Shown here: one piece after another, positions 54,566 through 64,000 of the stretch
Position numbering within the stretch: the stretch's first letter is position 1
Layout of the letters: each line of letters starts with the position of its first letter
DNA from: Aphrocallistes beatrix
Lineage: Eukaryota > Porifera > Hexactinellida > Sceptrulophora > Aphrocallistidae
Length of the DNA stretch: 64,000 bases
Assembly (NCBI GenBank): GCA_963281255.1
Contig: OY725492.1
Span: forward strand, 2,775,696 to 2,839,695
Reading direction: 5' to 3'
The notes under the pieces: model-generated
What the model was told of the DNA's origin: nothing
What the model saw: only the letters and a program-made list of their open reading frames with translations
The model's database searches: none
Program-made: the position numbers and the translations under genes

Positions 54566-56210
54566 GCAATAACTATACAAATGATGAAGAGAAACTATTT
54601 TTGGTCAAGGATGACTAGAGATGTCAAAATATTTTGCAATAGGTGTCTAATATGCCAGAAGGCAAAGCCGAAATGGCAGGCAGCGCAACTAATGGAAAAT
54701 TTTCAGAATGATGTATAGGGACCCGGAGAGGCAGTAGCGATGGATGTGGCGACACCCCCACGGGGAGACGGTGAATATCGGTACCTACTGGTCATGGTAG
54801 ATTTATTCTCCCATTACATCGAACTGGCGCCGCTCTACAATCAAACGGCGGACGCCATTGTAGAGAAATTCAAACGTTCATGGATCTACAGAGGCCATGG
54901 TGTACCTAAGATATTACTGACCGATCAAGGCCACAATGTGGACGGTCGGGAAGTACGCAACATGTGTGAAACGTTGGGGGTTGAAAAACGCCACGCCACG
55001 GCTTACCACCCTCAGGCGGATAGGATGGCAGAACGAAGTATCGGAACTGTGAAGCAAACGATACGCTGCCTACTCCTCGAACGGAAGATGGAACAAGGAT
55101 CATGGCCGAAGATACTCCCAGAAATCAGTTTTCTTCTTAACAGCGTCACCAACGCATCGAGTAATGTCTCACCACATATGCTCACTTTTGGACGGAGACC
55201 ACGGGCACCTACAGATATTCCGATCAGTGGCGTAGCCAGAGCGTTTGTGATGCCTGGGCCTGCTTCCATGGTCCAAGAAAAAAAGGGGAAAGCAGGAAGC
55301 TATCTTCAAGGTGATTCGTATCGGAAAAGCGTGGACGATCTGTCATTATATACTAGTACAAGAGGTGAAAGTGGAAAGGACACCGGACTCTTTCCGGTAC
55401 CCTAGATGAGTACGCACTGCAACAAAGTTCTACGGTGAAGTGGTCCCGTCAAGTAAAGTGAGCCATTCCTCGGCTGCAGCTGAACATCCCAGGCAGAAAT
55501 GAAAGGAGGGGGGTGATGATATGAGTTTAGTAACCAACCATAGCCATAAAGCTTAACTAGTAGTTTAGTTCGTTCTAGCTCACTACATTTATATCCTACG
55601 ACTTATTTGTTAGTTCTAGTTCATTGATACATAGTCTACTAGTATCTTGTCCGAATAAGCTCTCGCGTTCGCTCAACAGTATCATGCAACAAAGTAGAAT
55701 CGTGTATGGTGAATAAAGTATTATTAGTGCAGCTCCTATAGGGAGATGCCCTTATGGCATGGACGGAGTATCTCGTCCGTCCGTATGTATGTATGTATGT
55801 ATGTCCGTACGCGCGCTACTGCGAAATCTAACAGTCCGAATTTTACCAAATTTCGCATGTAGGATCTCTTTATGGTGTAGATGCGTACCGTCAACATTTT
55901 TTCGCAAAATCTCATCACTACCGGTTTTTATGAGTATGTATTCATATTTTAACAGTAAGATCTCAACGACTAATGTAGGGTATTTCACCACGTAGGATCC
56001 GATTTTCGCACTTTGAAAGTAATAATATGAATATTTTATGAGTTTCTAACATATGTATATATACATATATTTTCACACCTTTCGAAAAAATCTTATTTTG
56101 AGTTAAAAGCGAGTTTTCAACGGCTAATATAGGATATTTTAATACGTAGATTCCGATTTTAACACTTTGAAAGTAATAATATGAATATTTTATGAGTTTA
56201 TAATATACAA

Positions 56211-56500
56211 GCACGCTTCGCTTGCTTGCGCTGCGCGGCTTGCGGACACTGTGTGTCCGCAGAGTCGCCCTGCGGGCGCCTGGAGTCACTCAATCAAACA
56301 TATTTTGGGATTTTTTCCTTTATATAAATATTTCAAAGGTCAACGAAAAATTTCTCATATGGATCCGAAAATATAATATTGGAAATCTACAGCACTAAAA
56401 ACCCCATGTCAACCGTTGGAAGCTATTCTCTAGCCTATTTTTGTAATTTGTTTACTTTATGTATCTATTGTAAACAAAAGTAAACAAATAATTCATCATA
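56211..56500 (-). mobile_element. inverted 3' end of a Helentron-like element
   Basis: On the minus strand it ends with GCGCAGCGCAAGCAAGCGAA, preceded by the GCGGACACACAGTGTCCGC-like hairpin and one ~138-bp minisatellite unit. Truncated at the right, where a Tc1-type MITE fragment (56505-56629) follows. Confidence 0.6.
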
Positions 56501-56854
56501 TCGATCGAATTTTAAGTCAAATTAAGTGTATCTCTTACAAATTAAATGTTCTTGAAACTCTAAATAAATCAGTATTATAATTATAACGGAATTATGGGGT
56601 GTACGAATACTTTTGTTCAGGCAGTGTATATATACACACATATTTTCACAACTTTCGAAAACATCTTATTTTGAGCTAAAAGCGAGTTCTCAACGGCTAA
56701 TATAGGATATTTTAATGTGTAGATTCCGATTTTAACACATTGAAAGTGGTTATCTAAGTATTTTATGAGTTTCTAACATATATATATATACATATTTTCA
56801 CACCTTTAAAAAAAAACTTATTTTGAGCTAAAAGCTAGCTCTCAATGGCAAATA

Positions 56855-57441
56855 CAGGTATCCCTCTCCGTTCGCGGGGGTTAAGTTCCTGAGAATTGCC
56901 GCGAATGGCAAAATCGCGAACGGCAAGACGTTAGTTCAATGATAATCGTGGGGTTACGTTCCTAGATTATAAAAACGACGCTAGATACAGTTTGCTAAAT
57001 AAGTTATTGATTCAATAGTTAAGCTGTAATACTGATACAAACACTGGCACAAGTAAAATGGTAATAATAAATGAAGTGATAAATGAAAGATATAGATCCC
57101 CTAGTAGCAAACCTAAGTACCATACCTATATAGTAAAGTCTAACCTTTCAATCACCAACCAAATTCCTTCTATGCATGATGTAATTATTAAGTAGAAAAT
57201 TATAAGTATACGTAGAAACAATAGAGTCTAGTATTAGTATAGAACAATAGAAACAGTATTAAATGCTATTGTCAGGATAATATGGAGATACGTATAAGGT
57301 TATGACTTATGGTAGTCCATGAAACTACTGAAGAGAGCAACGAAAACCGCGAATAGTCGAGGGATCGAGTTGCGAATAGCAAAACAAGACTCAAAAAAAT
57401 TTCCGCGAATAGTCGAAACCGCAAACGGCGAGGGCTGCCTG
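56855..57441. mobile_element. pogo-type MITE, 587 bp
   Basis: CAGGTATCCCTCTCCGTTCG to CGGCGAGGGCTGCCTG, flanked by TA at 56853-56854 and 57442-57443. Subterminal GCGAATGGCAAAATCGCGAA and GCGAATAGCAAAACAAGACT blocks are partly inverted. Non-coding. Confidence 0.78.
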
Positions 57442-57480
57442 TATAGAGTATTTTAATATGTAGATTCCAAATTTCACACT

Positions 57481-58540
57481 TAGAATGCCATAAGATTAGT
57501 AATTCACGATGTAATCCGATATTTATATTACATGTTCCTTCGAGTCACTTCCTGGAGCTGCACTATCGGTCTGTCGACCGATATTTTTTAATAATATATC
57601 GAAATACTGCCAGTGAAATGATCATACATGACATTGATACAAGTTAATTGAATTAATATCAAACTGAGTCATCAAATAAATGACAAAGTTATTTAAAGCT
57701 CACTTGAAAGTTCTGTCTCGGATGAAGTAAGGTTGTTTAATTAATATTTTGTAAATTAGAAACTTTGGAATAGAAACCTATAAACATATTTTCAAGATAA
57801 ATACACAATAATTCAACAAATTGTAGTTCACTAAGGAGGTAATATCCAAACAAGACATGCTATATATAAAATGAAAGCAGGCGTTCATAGTAAGTTAATC
57901 GATCATAAGCGCTCTGACACAGTGCAAACTATCCTACACTATTCCAGTGAGATGACAGTTTCAAAAACAGAAGAGATATATTGGGATTATAAATAATATT
58001 TATGTAATAATACAAGTAATTTAAAACTCACTTAAAAATTCTGAATCAAGAGAATTGTGAAACTGATTTAATAGAATATTGTTGATATAGAAATTCTTTC
58101 AAAAGAAGAGAAACTATAAACATATTTCAAAATCATATCTTGCATTAAACCTTTCATGTATAGAAAAGTTTAAGTGTTAAACTAAGAAATATAGATTAAT
58201 TCAAATTGATTGCGGTCTAAGATGGAAGTATATTAGCTCATAGGAGTAAAATGATCACATTTAAGAAACGAACTTATTATTGCCTAGAAAAGTGACAAAT
58301 ATGCTGACAAATAGAATTACAGGATTTGAATATTACGGTTGGCTTTGATCTTTTACCAATAAGGGTTAGACCTACTCACTAGATGTAAATAAATTATAAT
58401 TAGTCCCTAACTTAAAATATAATGGTTGAAACGGAAAAAATTCTACAAAGCAAATATAGTAATACTATATAATAAATATTAATCAAACGAAGTCTCCAGG
58501 ATTACTATACTGTAATAATAATAATAATAATAATAATAAC
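57481..58540. other. unassigned AT-rich stretch
   Basis: No gene or bounded repeat; an AAT microsatellite lies at 58512-58540. Confidence 0.4.
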
Positions 58541-58990
58541 CAAATTTGTCAATTTCTAAATTTTTGATGCGTAATGATGACGTCATAACAGAGTGTTGAC
58601 TCATCATTTTTTGATGATAGTTATATCACATGTGAGAAATATTTATATCCACATTCTATTAAATTTCAGCCTTCTATCACTTAAAATGACTGAGTTATGG
58701 TCGAAAAACTGAAATTTCTAATTATAAAAAAGATGAGAATGACGTCATAATTCCATGATGAGTCGACATTTCGTCTGAGCTCAGAACTTAGTGGAGCCAT
58801 AGCTAAAAGACTCCCACATGCCAAAAATCAGCTTTCTGTTCCTGGCAGTTTCTTCAATCAATTCGTTACAGATATACATATATACGTATATAGTATATAA
58901 ATAAATAAATATACATTAATCGAGTTTTAATACTTGTAGTAAGGATATGCACAAACAAACAAACATTAATCGAGTTTTAATAGTAAGGAT
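58541..58990 (+). repeat. partial copy of the 'CCTTACTATT' family with a duplicated end
   Basis: TGACGTCA at 58578 and 58740, the TTCAATCAATTCGTTACAGA block, then the end motif ATTAATCGAGTTTTAATA twice (58915 and 58966), followed by GTAAGGATA. Confidence 0.68.
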
Positions 58991-59374
58991 ATACACTAAC
59001 CGGACGAAGTATTTATATACTATATTATTCACCATATAAATAGTACTAAATAGGATTTTTCTCTCCCACGCAAAATTATTTGTGGTTAAATATTCGAATT
59101 ATTGCAACATCGTCAGATAATTACTACAATACGAACTATCCTGACGTTGTGACGATGATATCATGGTAGCAGATAAAATCCCAAATCCAAGTTAGATCGT
59201 AAAGTAGAACACACAACTAATTTGTGGCAAAAACCCTCAAACTGGATGGGATTGTGTTTCCAAATTCTTGGGTTGGTGACGCAACATAGGATGTTGCGTC
59301 ACAAACACAGGAATGTGAAAGCACACTTCTATCTCATCTGTGGACGTTTTCTGTTTATTTAAATTGTATCTTAT

Positions 59375-60743
59375 ATATTAAAACGCTAGGATTTTTTGTT
59401 TGTTTGTGCGAATTGATTGAAGAATTGGCAAGTCGTAGAGGTACGAAAATTGGTATGTAGGTGTCAAATGATGAATCTACGATTAGTTCGAATATCTAAG
59501 CGAAATTTTCACACCTCTGCAAAAAAAATGGAAAACACCTTTTCTAGACAATACTATGTACGGCTTCACTCTCACAATAGAAATTATTGTACGACACCAT
59601 TGTAGGCTGTCATTGTTATTAATACTTCAAAGCAGTAACTTATATAGATGTCTCAATTATATTACAGTGTATAGCAATATAAAATGTTATGTGTATATTT
59701 TCACACCTTAAATACACTACCCGGACAAAATATTTGCACACTTCATTATCTTACGTGCATTTAATACTAAAATGGGTCTATTCATGAAGATTAAAACTCC
59801 GAAACGTTAAGTGATACAACTAATCGGGTTTCAAATTCGAAATCTTCGCATTCGAAATAGTTAATGTAGGATATTTTTAATCAATTACTAATTCCTAATT
59901 ATTTCAAATTATCAATCACTGCCACCTTGTGCTACATATGTCCCTTTTTATCACTATACATGATGAGGATGTACTACCCCTTGTGCCGCAGGTTGATAAT
60001 TTTACTCATTGGGTTGAGCCATTTGTTAGAAATTTTCAACTATTACTAATTCAAATGTGAAGATTTCGAATCAAAAATCAGACTCTTAATAGCTCTTAGA
60101 GTTTGAATACTTTTCTCTTCATGAAAAGATCAATTTAGTTCTACTTGTAGTATTTGTATGAGGAAGAATATAGTGCACAAATACTTTTGTCCAGTTATCA
60201 TTTGACGAATTTTGAAAATGAAAATGATGCTAGAGACTAGCTTCGAACGGTTGCAATAGAGTTCTTAGGGGTGTAGAATTCGAACATTATATTTTCAGAT
60301 AGATATGATAAATTATTTGTTTACATTTGTCTACAATAGATAAATAAAGTAAATAAATTACAATACTATGCTAGAGTAGCTTCCAACGGTTGACATAGGG
60401 TTTTTAGGGGTGTAGATTTCGAATATCATATTTACGAGTAAGTTTGATAATTAATATGTTTATTTTTGTTTACAATAGATACATAAAGTAAACAAATTAC
60501 CAAAATAGACTAGAGACTAGATTCCAATGGTTGACATGGGGGTTTTCAGGGGTGTATATTTATATTGTTATATTTTCGGATCTATATGAGCAATTATTTG
60601 TGCTAACTTTTGTTTTCAATATTTATACAAATTAAACAAATTCCCAAAATAGCCTGATTGAGTAACTCCAGGAGCCCGCAGGGTGACTCTGTGGACGCAA
60701 AGTGTCCGCAAGCCGCGCACCGCAAGCAAGCGAAGCGCGCGTG
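59375..60743 (+). mobile_element. Helentron-like non-autonomous element, most complete copy
   Basis: Starts TTAAAACGCTAGGATTTTTT, continues with GAATTGATTGAAGAATTGGC as in the copy at 19525, then four ~138-bp minisatellite units (60230-60650), and ends with the GC-rich hairpin and GCAAGCGAAGCGCGCGTGT. A Tc1-type MITE lies inside at about 59715-60200. No Rep-helicase coding. Confidence 0.62.
59715..60200. mobile_element. Tc1/mariner-type MITE, diverged
   Basis: CACTACCCGGACAAAATATT at the left; CAAATACTTTTGTCCAGTTA at the right. Internal arms parallel the copies at 19044 and 40263 (AATGGGTCTATTCATGAAG, TTGTGCCGC and TTGTGCTAC). Confidence 0.6.
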
Positions 60744-62459
60744 TATTAATTAAATTCACATGCTTAAAGCTTTGAATGATCAAGCTTTAAAGATTAATAT
60801 TCTCCATTCAATTTTTTAGGTCAGTTTGCAAGTAGATAAATAATAGATGTACTTTAATGAAGTAATATTGGTTTTTTTCTGGAATCTACAAATTTGGACG
60901 AGTAGTGATGATAAACAAGTGATGTATTCTACACAAGACCTACTTTAAATGGTATATGATACATGGCATGTATTATTACAAGCTGCTGCTAGATAACATC
61001 GGTGTTGTTTGAATTCATTACAGACTGAATACTATGAAATTTCTATATGGATGCTAAAATTGGTGCAATAATACTATGAAGTCATAAAAGAGTGTGTTTT
61101 AAAAGGAAGTGAAATAAATTTGGTTTCACCATGGAAATATATTGTAAAAAAAAAAATAATTATGAAGAAATTCATAATTTAAGAGAAAATTTATTGGTTG
61201 CTAAATTAAAATATTCATATTATCAACTATTTGCTTGGTAATCAGTTATATACTTTCATGAGCAAAATTGATCCCTTAAGCAAATTCCCCTGTTGGGTCA
61301 TATAACAGGTGCGTTAACTTTAAACTTCAAAAATGTCTCATGCTTTCAGTTGTATCAGATAACATAACATTGTAGCTGTATTGTATATCATAAGTCATAA
61401 CAATCTTCATGATTTTCTTCTTCGTACTAAAGAATCTTCTGAATCTAACACTGTTATTCATTTTTAATACGAATATTCAAAAGACTCTCGTATAGTAAAT
61501 ACAGCATATTATCTCATAATTTCACCGAAATTTTGTAACTCAGTGTGGTGAATAATAATTTTTAACTATCATTATACCAAAATATACAGTCATTACCTAG
61601 GTTGTGTCGATACAAGTTTATTGGTAAAGACATTAATTAAGTAAACTCTAGGAAAGGGCAGATTGGCCAATAAAGACATCGGGCAAATGCTCGGTGGACC
61701 GACCAGCTCTATTGGGTCGAGTGCCAAATGCGTTGATGAATTCATTTGCCCATGTCTATCTGAGAAATATTGTATTGCTCTTGTGTGACATGAAGTTTCC
61801 ACTAGTGATTTGATTATATAGAACTACATGGTAAACAGAAAGATGTTTTTTAACCTCATCGTAGGGGCGTAGCTAGCTAGGACTTTCTACTGGGATTATT
61901 GGGAGGAAGCAGAATTGATTTTTCCTGTTTACGAATACACAATCGTCCAAATCCCATTCCTATTGCCCGATTCTATATACTCATTTCATATGTTGTTTTT
62001 ATCGGGGGGGGTCGGGCAGTTTGCTCCCCTTCCCTCCGATGGCTACCTCACTGTGTCAGCGTAATGGTGTGGCATATTTATTGAAGCTGTAAAAAGATTA
62101 ACTTATTTGACTTACACAAAGATAGGAGGAACTCGATGAGTTGAATGCTGCTGAAATATACAAGTAGTACACGTTTTGATTGAATTGAAGATATTCTCGA
62201 GTTAAGAATCTAAACAATTGAAAGGTAGTATTTGTGAAAATGAAACTTGTTTTAAAAATTAAATGATATTTCAAATGATTTGCTTTATTATCTTGCGAAG
62301 ATTTCTTACTACAATGAACTCACTTGTCGCGGATAAGTTTGCTTTCGAAAAAATGTTGCAATATCTGTTTGGAGTCTTCAACAAATTCACACTGATATAA
62401 GATTCTACTTTGTACTACTAAACCATTGAGCATACTAGATTAATTACCTAACTACGTAT
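60744..62459. other. unassigned AT-rich stretch
   Basis: No gene recognised. At 61864 GTAGGGGCGTAGCTAGCTAG resembles one end of the GGCGTAGC MITE family, without a clear partner. Confidence 0.4.
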
Positions 62460-62993
62460 TTGATTAATTGTAACTATGGGCATAGCCTACAAAAGAAACA
62501 AAGAATAGATGACGGCGTGACCGACTCAGATTCTGTTTGTATTCCAAATAGTTATAGTATGAGCGAAAATCGTGTATCGAGGCTTCGATCTTATTTACTT
62601 CGATTCGCACTGACTACTTATGCCGGAATTAACGCATTAGACAATTATTGGTTGGCTCAAGCTATGGAGATCTTGCGTCGTCTAAAGTGTATAACTACAG
62701 CAGGTATCAGCGCATCTAATCTTGTAACATCTCAAATTCCGAAAGAATTCGTCAAGGCAGAGAAAGTGCTAGGGCAAGCAATTGTAAATTCAGATTTCAC
62801 GGTTATTGAGGTAGATGGGTGGGGACCTTCGAAGAAACGTTCATCCCTATGGTTTCAGTTACTTGGTCTTACAGTTCTTAACAATAATACTCCGGACTTA
62901 GGAGCATGCATGTATATGACGGGAGAAAAGGGTATGGGTGCATCTATATGTTATGGGCAATATGAGAAATTGGCCAGTTTGCATAATGCCTAG
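62460..62993 (+). pseudogene. possible hAT transposase fragment (DUF659-like)
   Basis: A 177-residue open frame. The part LVTSQIPKEFVKAEKVLGQA then DFTVIEVDGWGPSKKRSSLW looks like the region of hAT transposases where the first catalytic Asp sits in 'DGWt'. No zinc finger precedes it, and the frame ends in a repeat of ATGCATAATGC. No terminal repeats were found. A host gene exon is the alternative. Confidence 0.4.
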
Positions 62994-63085
62994 GCAATAT
63001 GCATAATGCTATTTTCTGAGTCAATATGCATAATGCTTCTCTCATTGGACAATATGCATCATGTTCTGATGCAATATACATAATG
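62980..63085 (+). repeat. short tandem motif CAATATGCATAATGC, about 5 units
   Basis: ATGCATAATGC or close variants recur at about 62983, 63000, 63027, 63052 and 63077, spaced 17 to 27 bp. Separators differ, so this is a motif cluster rather than a pure satellite. Confidence 0.65.
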
Positions 63086-63386
63086 AACCCTTTGATTTCG
63101 GTCGCTTTTTTGATTGAATTTCTCTGCCGCTAGTTATATAACACCGGTCGACACAATTCCACTTGTTCAAACATTGGTCTTGCTCCTAGCAAAAAATTAT
63201 GAATGAATGGGTACGATTAGGCCATCATTAACTATTATTAGAAACTTATCTCTGCTCCACCGCCCGCATCAAGTTTACTTACCGCCTAACTATAGTTATT
63301 ATTTAAAACATTACAGTGAATTTCAACTACGAGTACACGATATATTTAATAGTTAACGGCTAGTGATTTACCCCATCATGCTAAAC

Positions 63387-63530
63387 CATAGCCTACTCTA
63401 TATAAGGCCTGACAGTAAGGCTTGAAAAGAAGACCAGGGGCCTTATTCTCAGATCGACTTAACTTAAACTTAACTTAAACTTAAACTTAAACTTAACTTG
63501 AACCATAGCCTACTATATATAAGGCCTGTT
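63387..63530. mobile_element. two P-type termini flanking a CTTAAACTTAA microsatellite
   Basis: CATAGCCTACTCTATATAAG with GACAGTAAGGCTTGAAAAGA is identical in wording to the right end of the element at 2155-5666. A second CATAGCCTACTATATATAAG begins near 63505. ACTTAAACTTAA repeats lie between. Confidence 0.65.
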
Positions 63531-63534
63531 GCAT

Positions 63535-63655
63535 GATATTTTGAGTTCGTGATATTTTGAGTTTCTTATATTGTCAGACCATGGATTGTCTATGATATTT
63601 TGAGTTCGTAATATTTTGAGTTTCTTATATTGTCAGACCATGGATTGTCTATCAC
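63535..63655 (+). repeat. about 60-bp direct duplication
   Basis: GATATTTTGAGTTCGTGATA and the following TTGTCAGACCATGGATTGTC occur twice in tandem (63535-63594 and 63595-63653) with one or two differences. Confidence 0.8.
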
Positions 63656-63879
63656 CGTGATATTCTGAGAATACAAGATTAGTGATGAATTGTGCTATAG
63701 TCACTTGTGGTTGGTTTATATATTTTACCTTGGGAGTGAAGGTGTCAATGTACGATAGGAAATACAAGTATATATAAGCAGTATACCAACTAGTACATAA
63801 TAATTGTCATTTCAATATACAAATTTGGTTATCTTGACGTACGTATACGCATATATTTTACTGCTACCTTTTGAATTAA

Positions 63880-64000
63880 ATGAATTCAGAAGAATATCAT
63901 GAAATCATCGAATTTCTTGGAAGAGGTATTTACCCAGAATCGACTGAAAATTATACTCGACGCCAATGGAATTTCAAAAGGAAGACGAACAATTATACTA
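63880..64000 (+). CDS. start of an integrase-type (KRBA2/Ginger-like) protein, runs off the window
   Basis: From ATG at 63880 the frame is open to the end of the window: MNSEEYHEIIEFLGRGIYPE, then STENYTRRQWNFKRR. KRBA2-like integrases begin in this way, with 'EEYxxIxxfLxxGxxP' followed by a basic 'RRxxxxF' stretch. TATATAAG at 63771 could be a TATA box. Only 40 residues are visible, so the call rests on resemblance. If right, a less damaged copy of the integrase seen at 12548-13099 may lie beyond the window edge. Confidence 0.45.
   Translation, partial: MNSEEYHEIIEFLGRGIYPESTENYTRRQWNFKRKTNNYT

Larger units (their letters stand above)
49329..55678 (+). mobile_element. Ty3/Gypsy LTR retrotransposon, heavily broken fossil with nested insertions
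   Basis: A truncated LTR at 49329-49395 matches the end of the LTR at 55514-55678 (shared CGAATAAGCTCTCGCGTTCG and CTCAACA). After the first LTR lies a short gag-like piece (49422-49649), and from about 53130 pieces of reverse transcriptase/RNase H, integrase zinc region and integrase core (54740-55230). A purine tract, GAAAGGAGGGGGG, precedes the 3' LTR. Large parts of gag-pol are missing, and there are more than five breaks, so it is older than the Gypsy copy at 13542. Insertions: an OTU-coding element at about 49660-53060, a MITE at 53347-53502 and a MITE at 54215-54565. Confidence 0.8.
55757..57480 (+). repeat. about 153-bp tandem-repeat element (Helentron-like 5' motif), interrupted twice
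   Basis: Begins with GGACGGAGTATCTCGTCCGTCC and a GTAT microsatellite. Units start near 55964, 56118, 56691 and 56843 and contain CGGCTAATATAGGATATTTT and TAGATTCCGATTTTAACAC. Units two and three are separated by foreign DNA at 56211-56631, and the fourth by a MITE at 56855-57441, after which the unit resumes (GAGTATTTTAATATGTAGAT). The class is inferred from the likeness to Helentron-derived minisatellites. Confidence 0.6.

Noticed and set aside
1-64000. tRNA, rRNA and snRNA genes
   Set aside because: I looked for cloverleaf and box A/B patterns and conserved rRNA cores by eye and saw none; a covariance search would be needed to be certain.

Overview
The window looks like AT-rich nuclear DNA from an invertebrate animal. 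The reasons are short introns, P-type, hAT, mariner and pogo-type DNA transposons, a Ty3/Gypsy element of animal type, Helentron-like elements, and relics of THAP and NACHT (NLR-like) genes. I cannot name the phylum from sequence alone. Nothing bacterial in layout (operons, ribosome binding sites) is present, and I found no tRNA, rRNA or CRISPR array. Only one clearly intact host-type protein gene is visible: a single-exon FAD amine oxidase of 537 residues at 27370-28983 (minus strand). Almost everything else is mobile DNA, much of it nested.

Layout. 0-2 kb: a hAT remnant with 8-bp target duplication, then a decayed NACHT NTPase relic. 2.1-5.7 kb: a near full-length P-superfamily element with THAP domain and long terminal inverted repeats, itself hit by a small MITE. 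5.7-9.2 kb: foldback MITEs, an inverted 29-bp satellite, pogo-like serial hairpins and a second THAP/P-type relic. 9.2-11.7 kb: a well preserved hAT element with a BED-finger transposase and perfect 8-bp target duplication. 12.4-18.7 kb: an element with a retrovirus-like integrase (Ginger/KRBA2-like) interrupted by a mariner, which is interrupted by a Gypsy element. 19-26.8 kb: Helentron-like elements, a 2.8-kb element with very long inverted repeats, and nested TA-inserting MITEs. 27.4-29 kb: the amine oxidase gene. 29-36.4 kb: MITEs, simple repeats and scattered integrase-tail and OTU-protease pieces. 36.56-42.93 kb: a 6.4-kb element with TGTA...TACA ends and 5-bp target duplication, coding for an integrase and an OTU protease and carrying at least five later insertions. 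43-49 kb: an eroded field of overlapping inverted repeats. 49.3-55.7 kb: a broken Gypsy element containing a large OTU-coding insertion and two hAT-type MITEs. 55.7-60.8 kb: tandem-repeat and Helentron-like elements. 61-64 kb: mostly unassigned DNA, a hAT-like fragment, P-type ends, and at the very end the start of another integrase-type protein.

How it fits together. The coding-competent families (P, hAT, mariner, integrase+OTU) sit among short non-autonomous relatives that share their ends, so the window reads as a parts list of donors and passengers. The three most notable items are the integrase+OTU element with defined boundaries, the roughly 1-kb foldback elements that carry P-type ends and 7-bp target duplications, and the intronless amine oxidase gene inside this repeat field. 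All function calls rest on motifs read by eye; no database search was possible.
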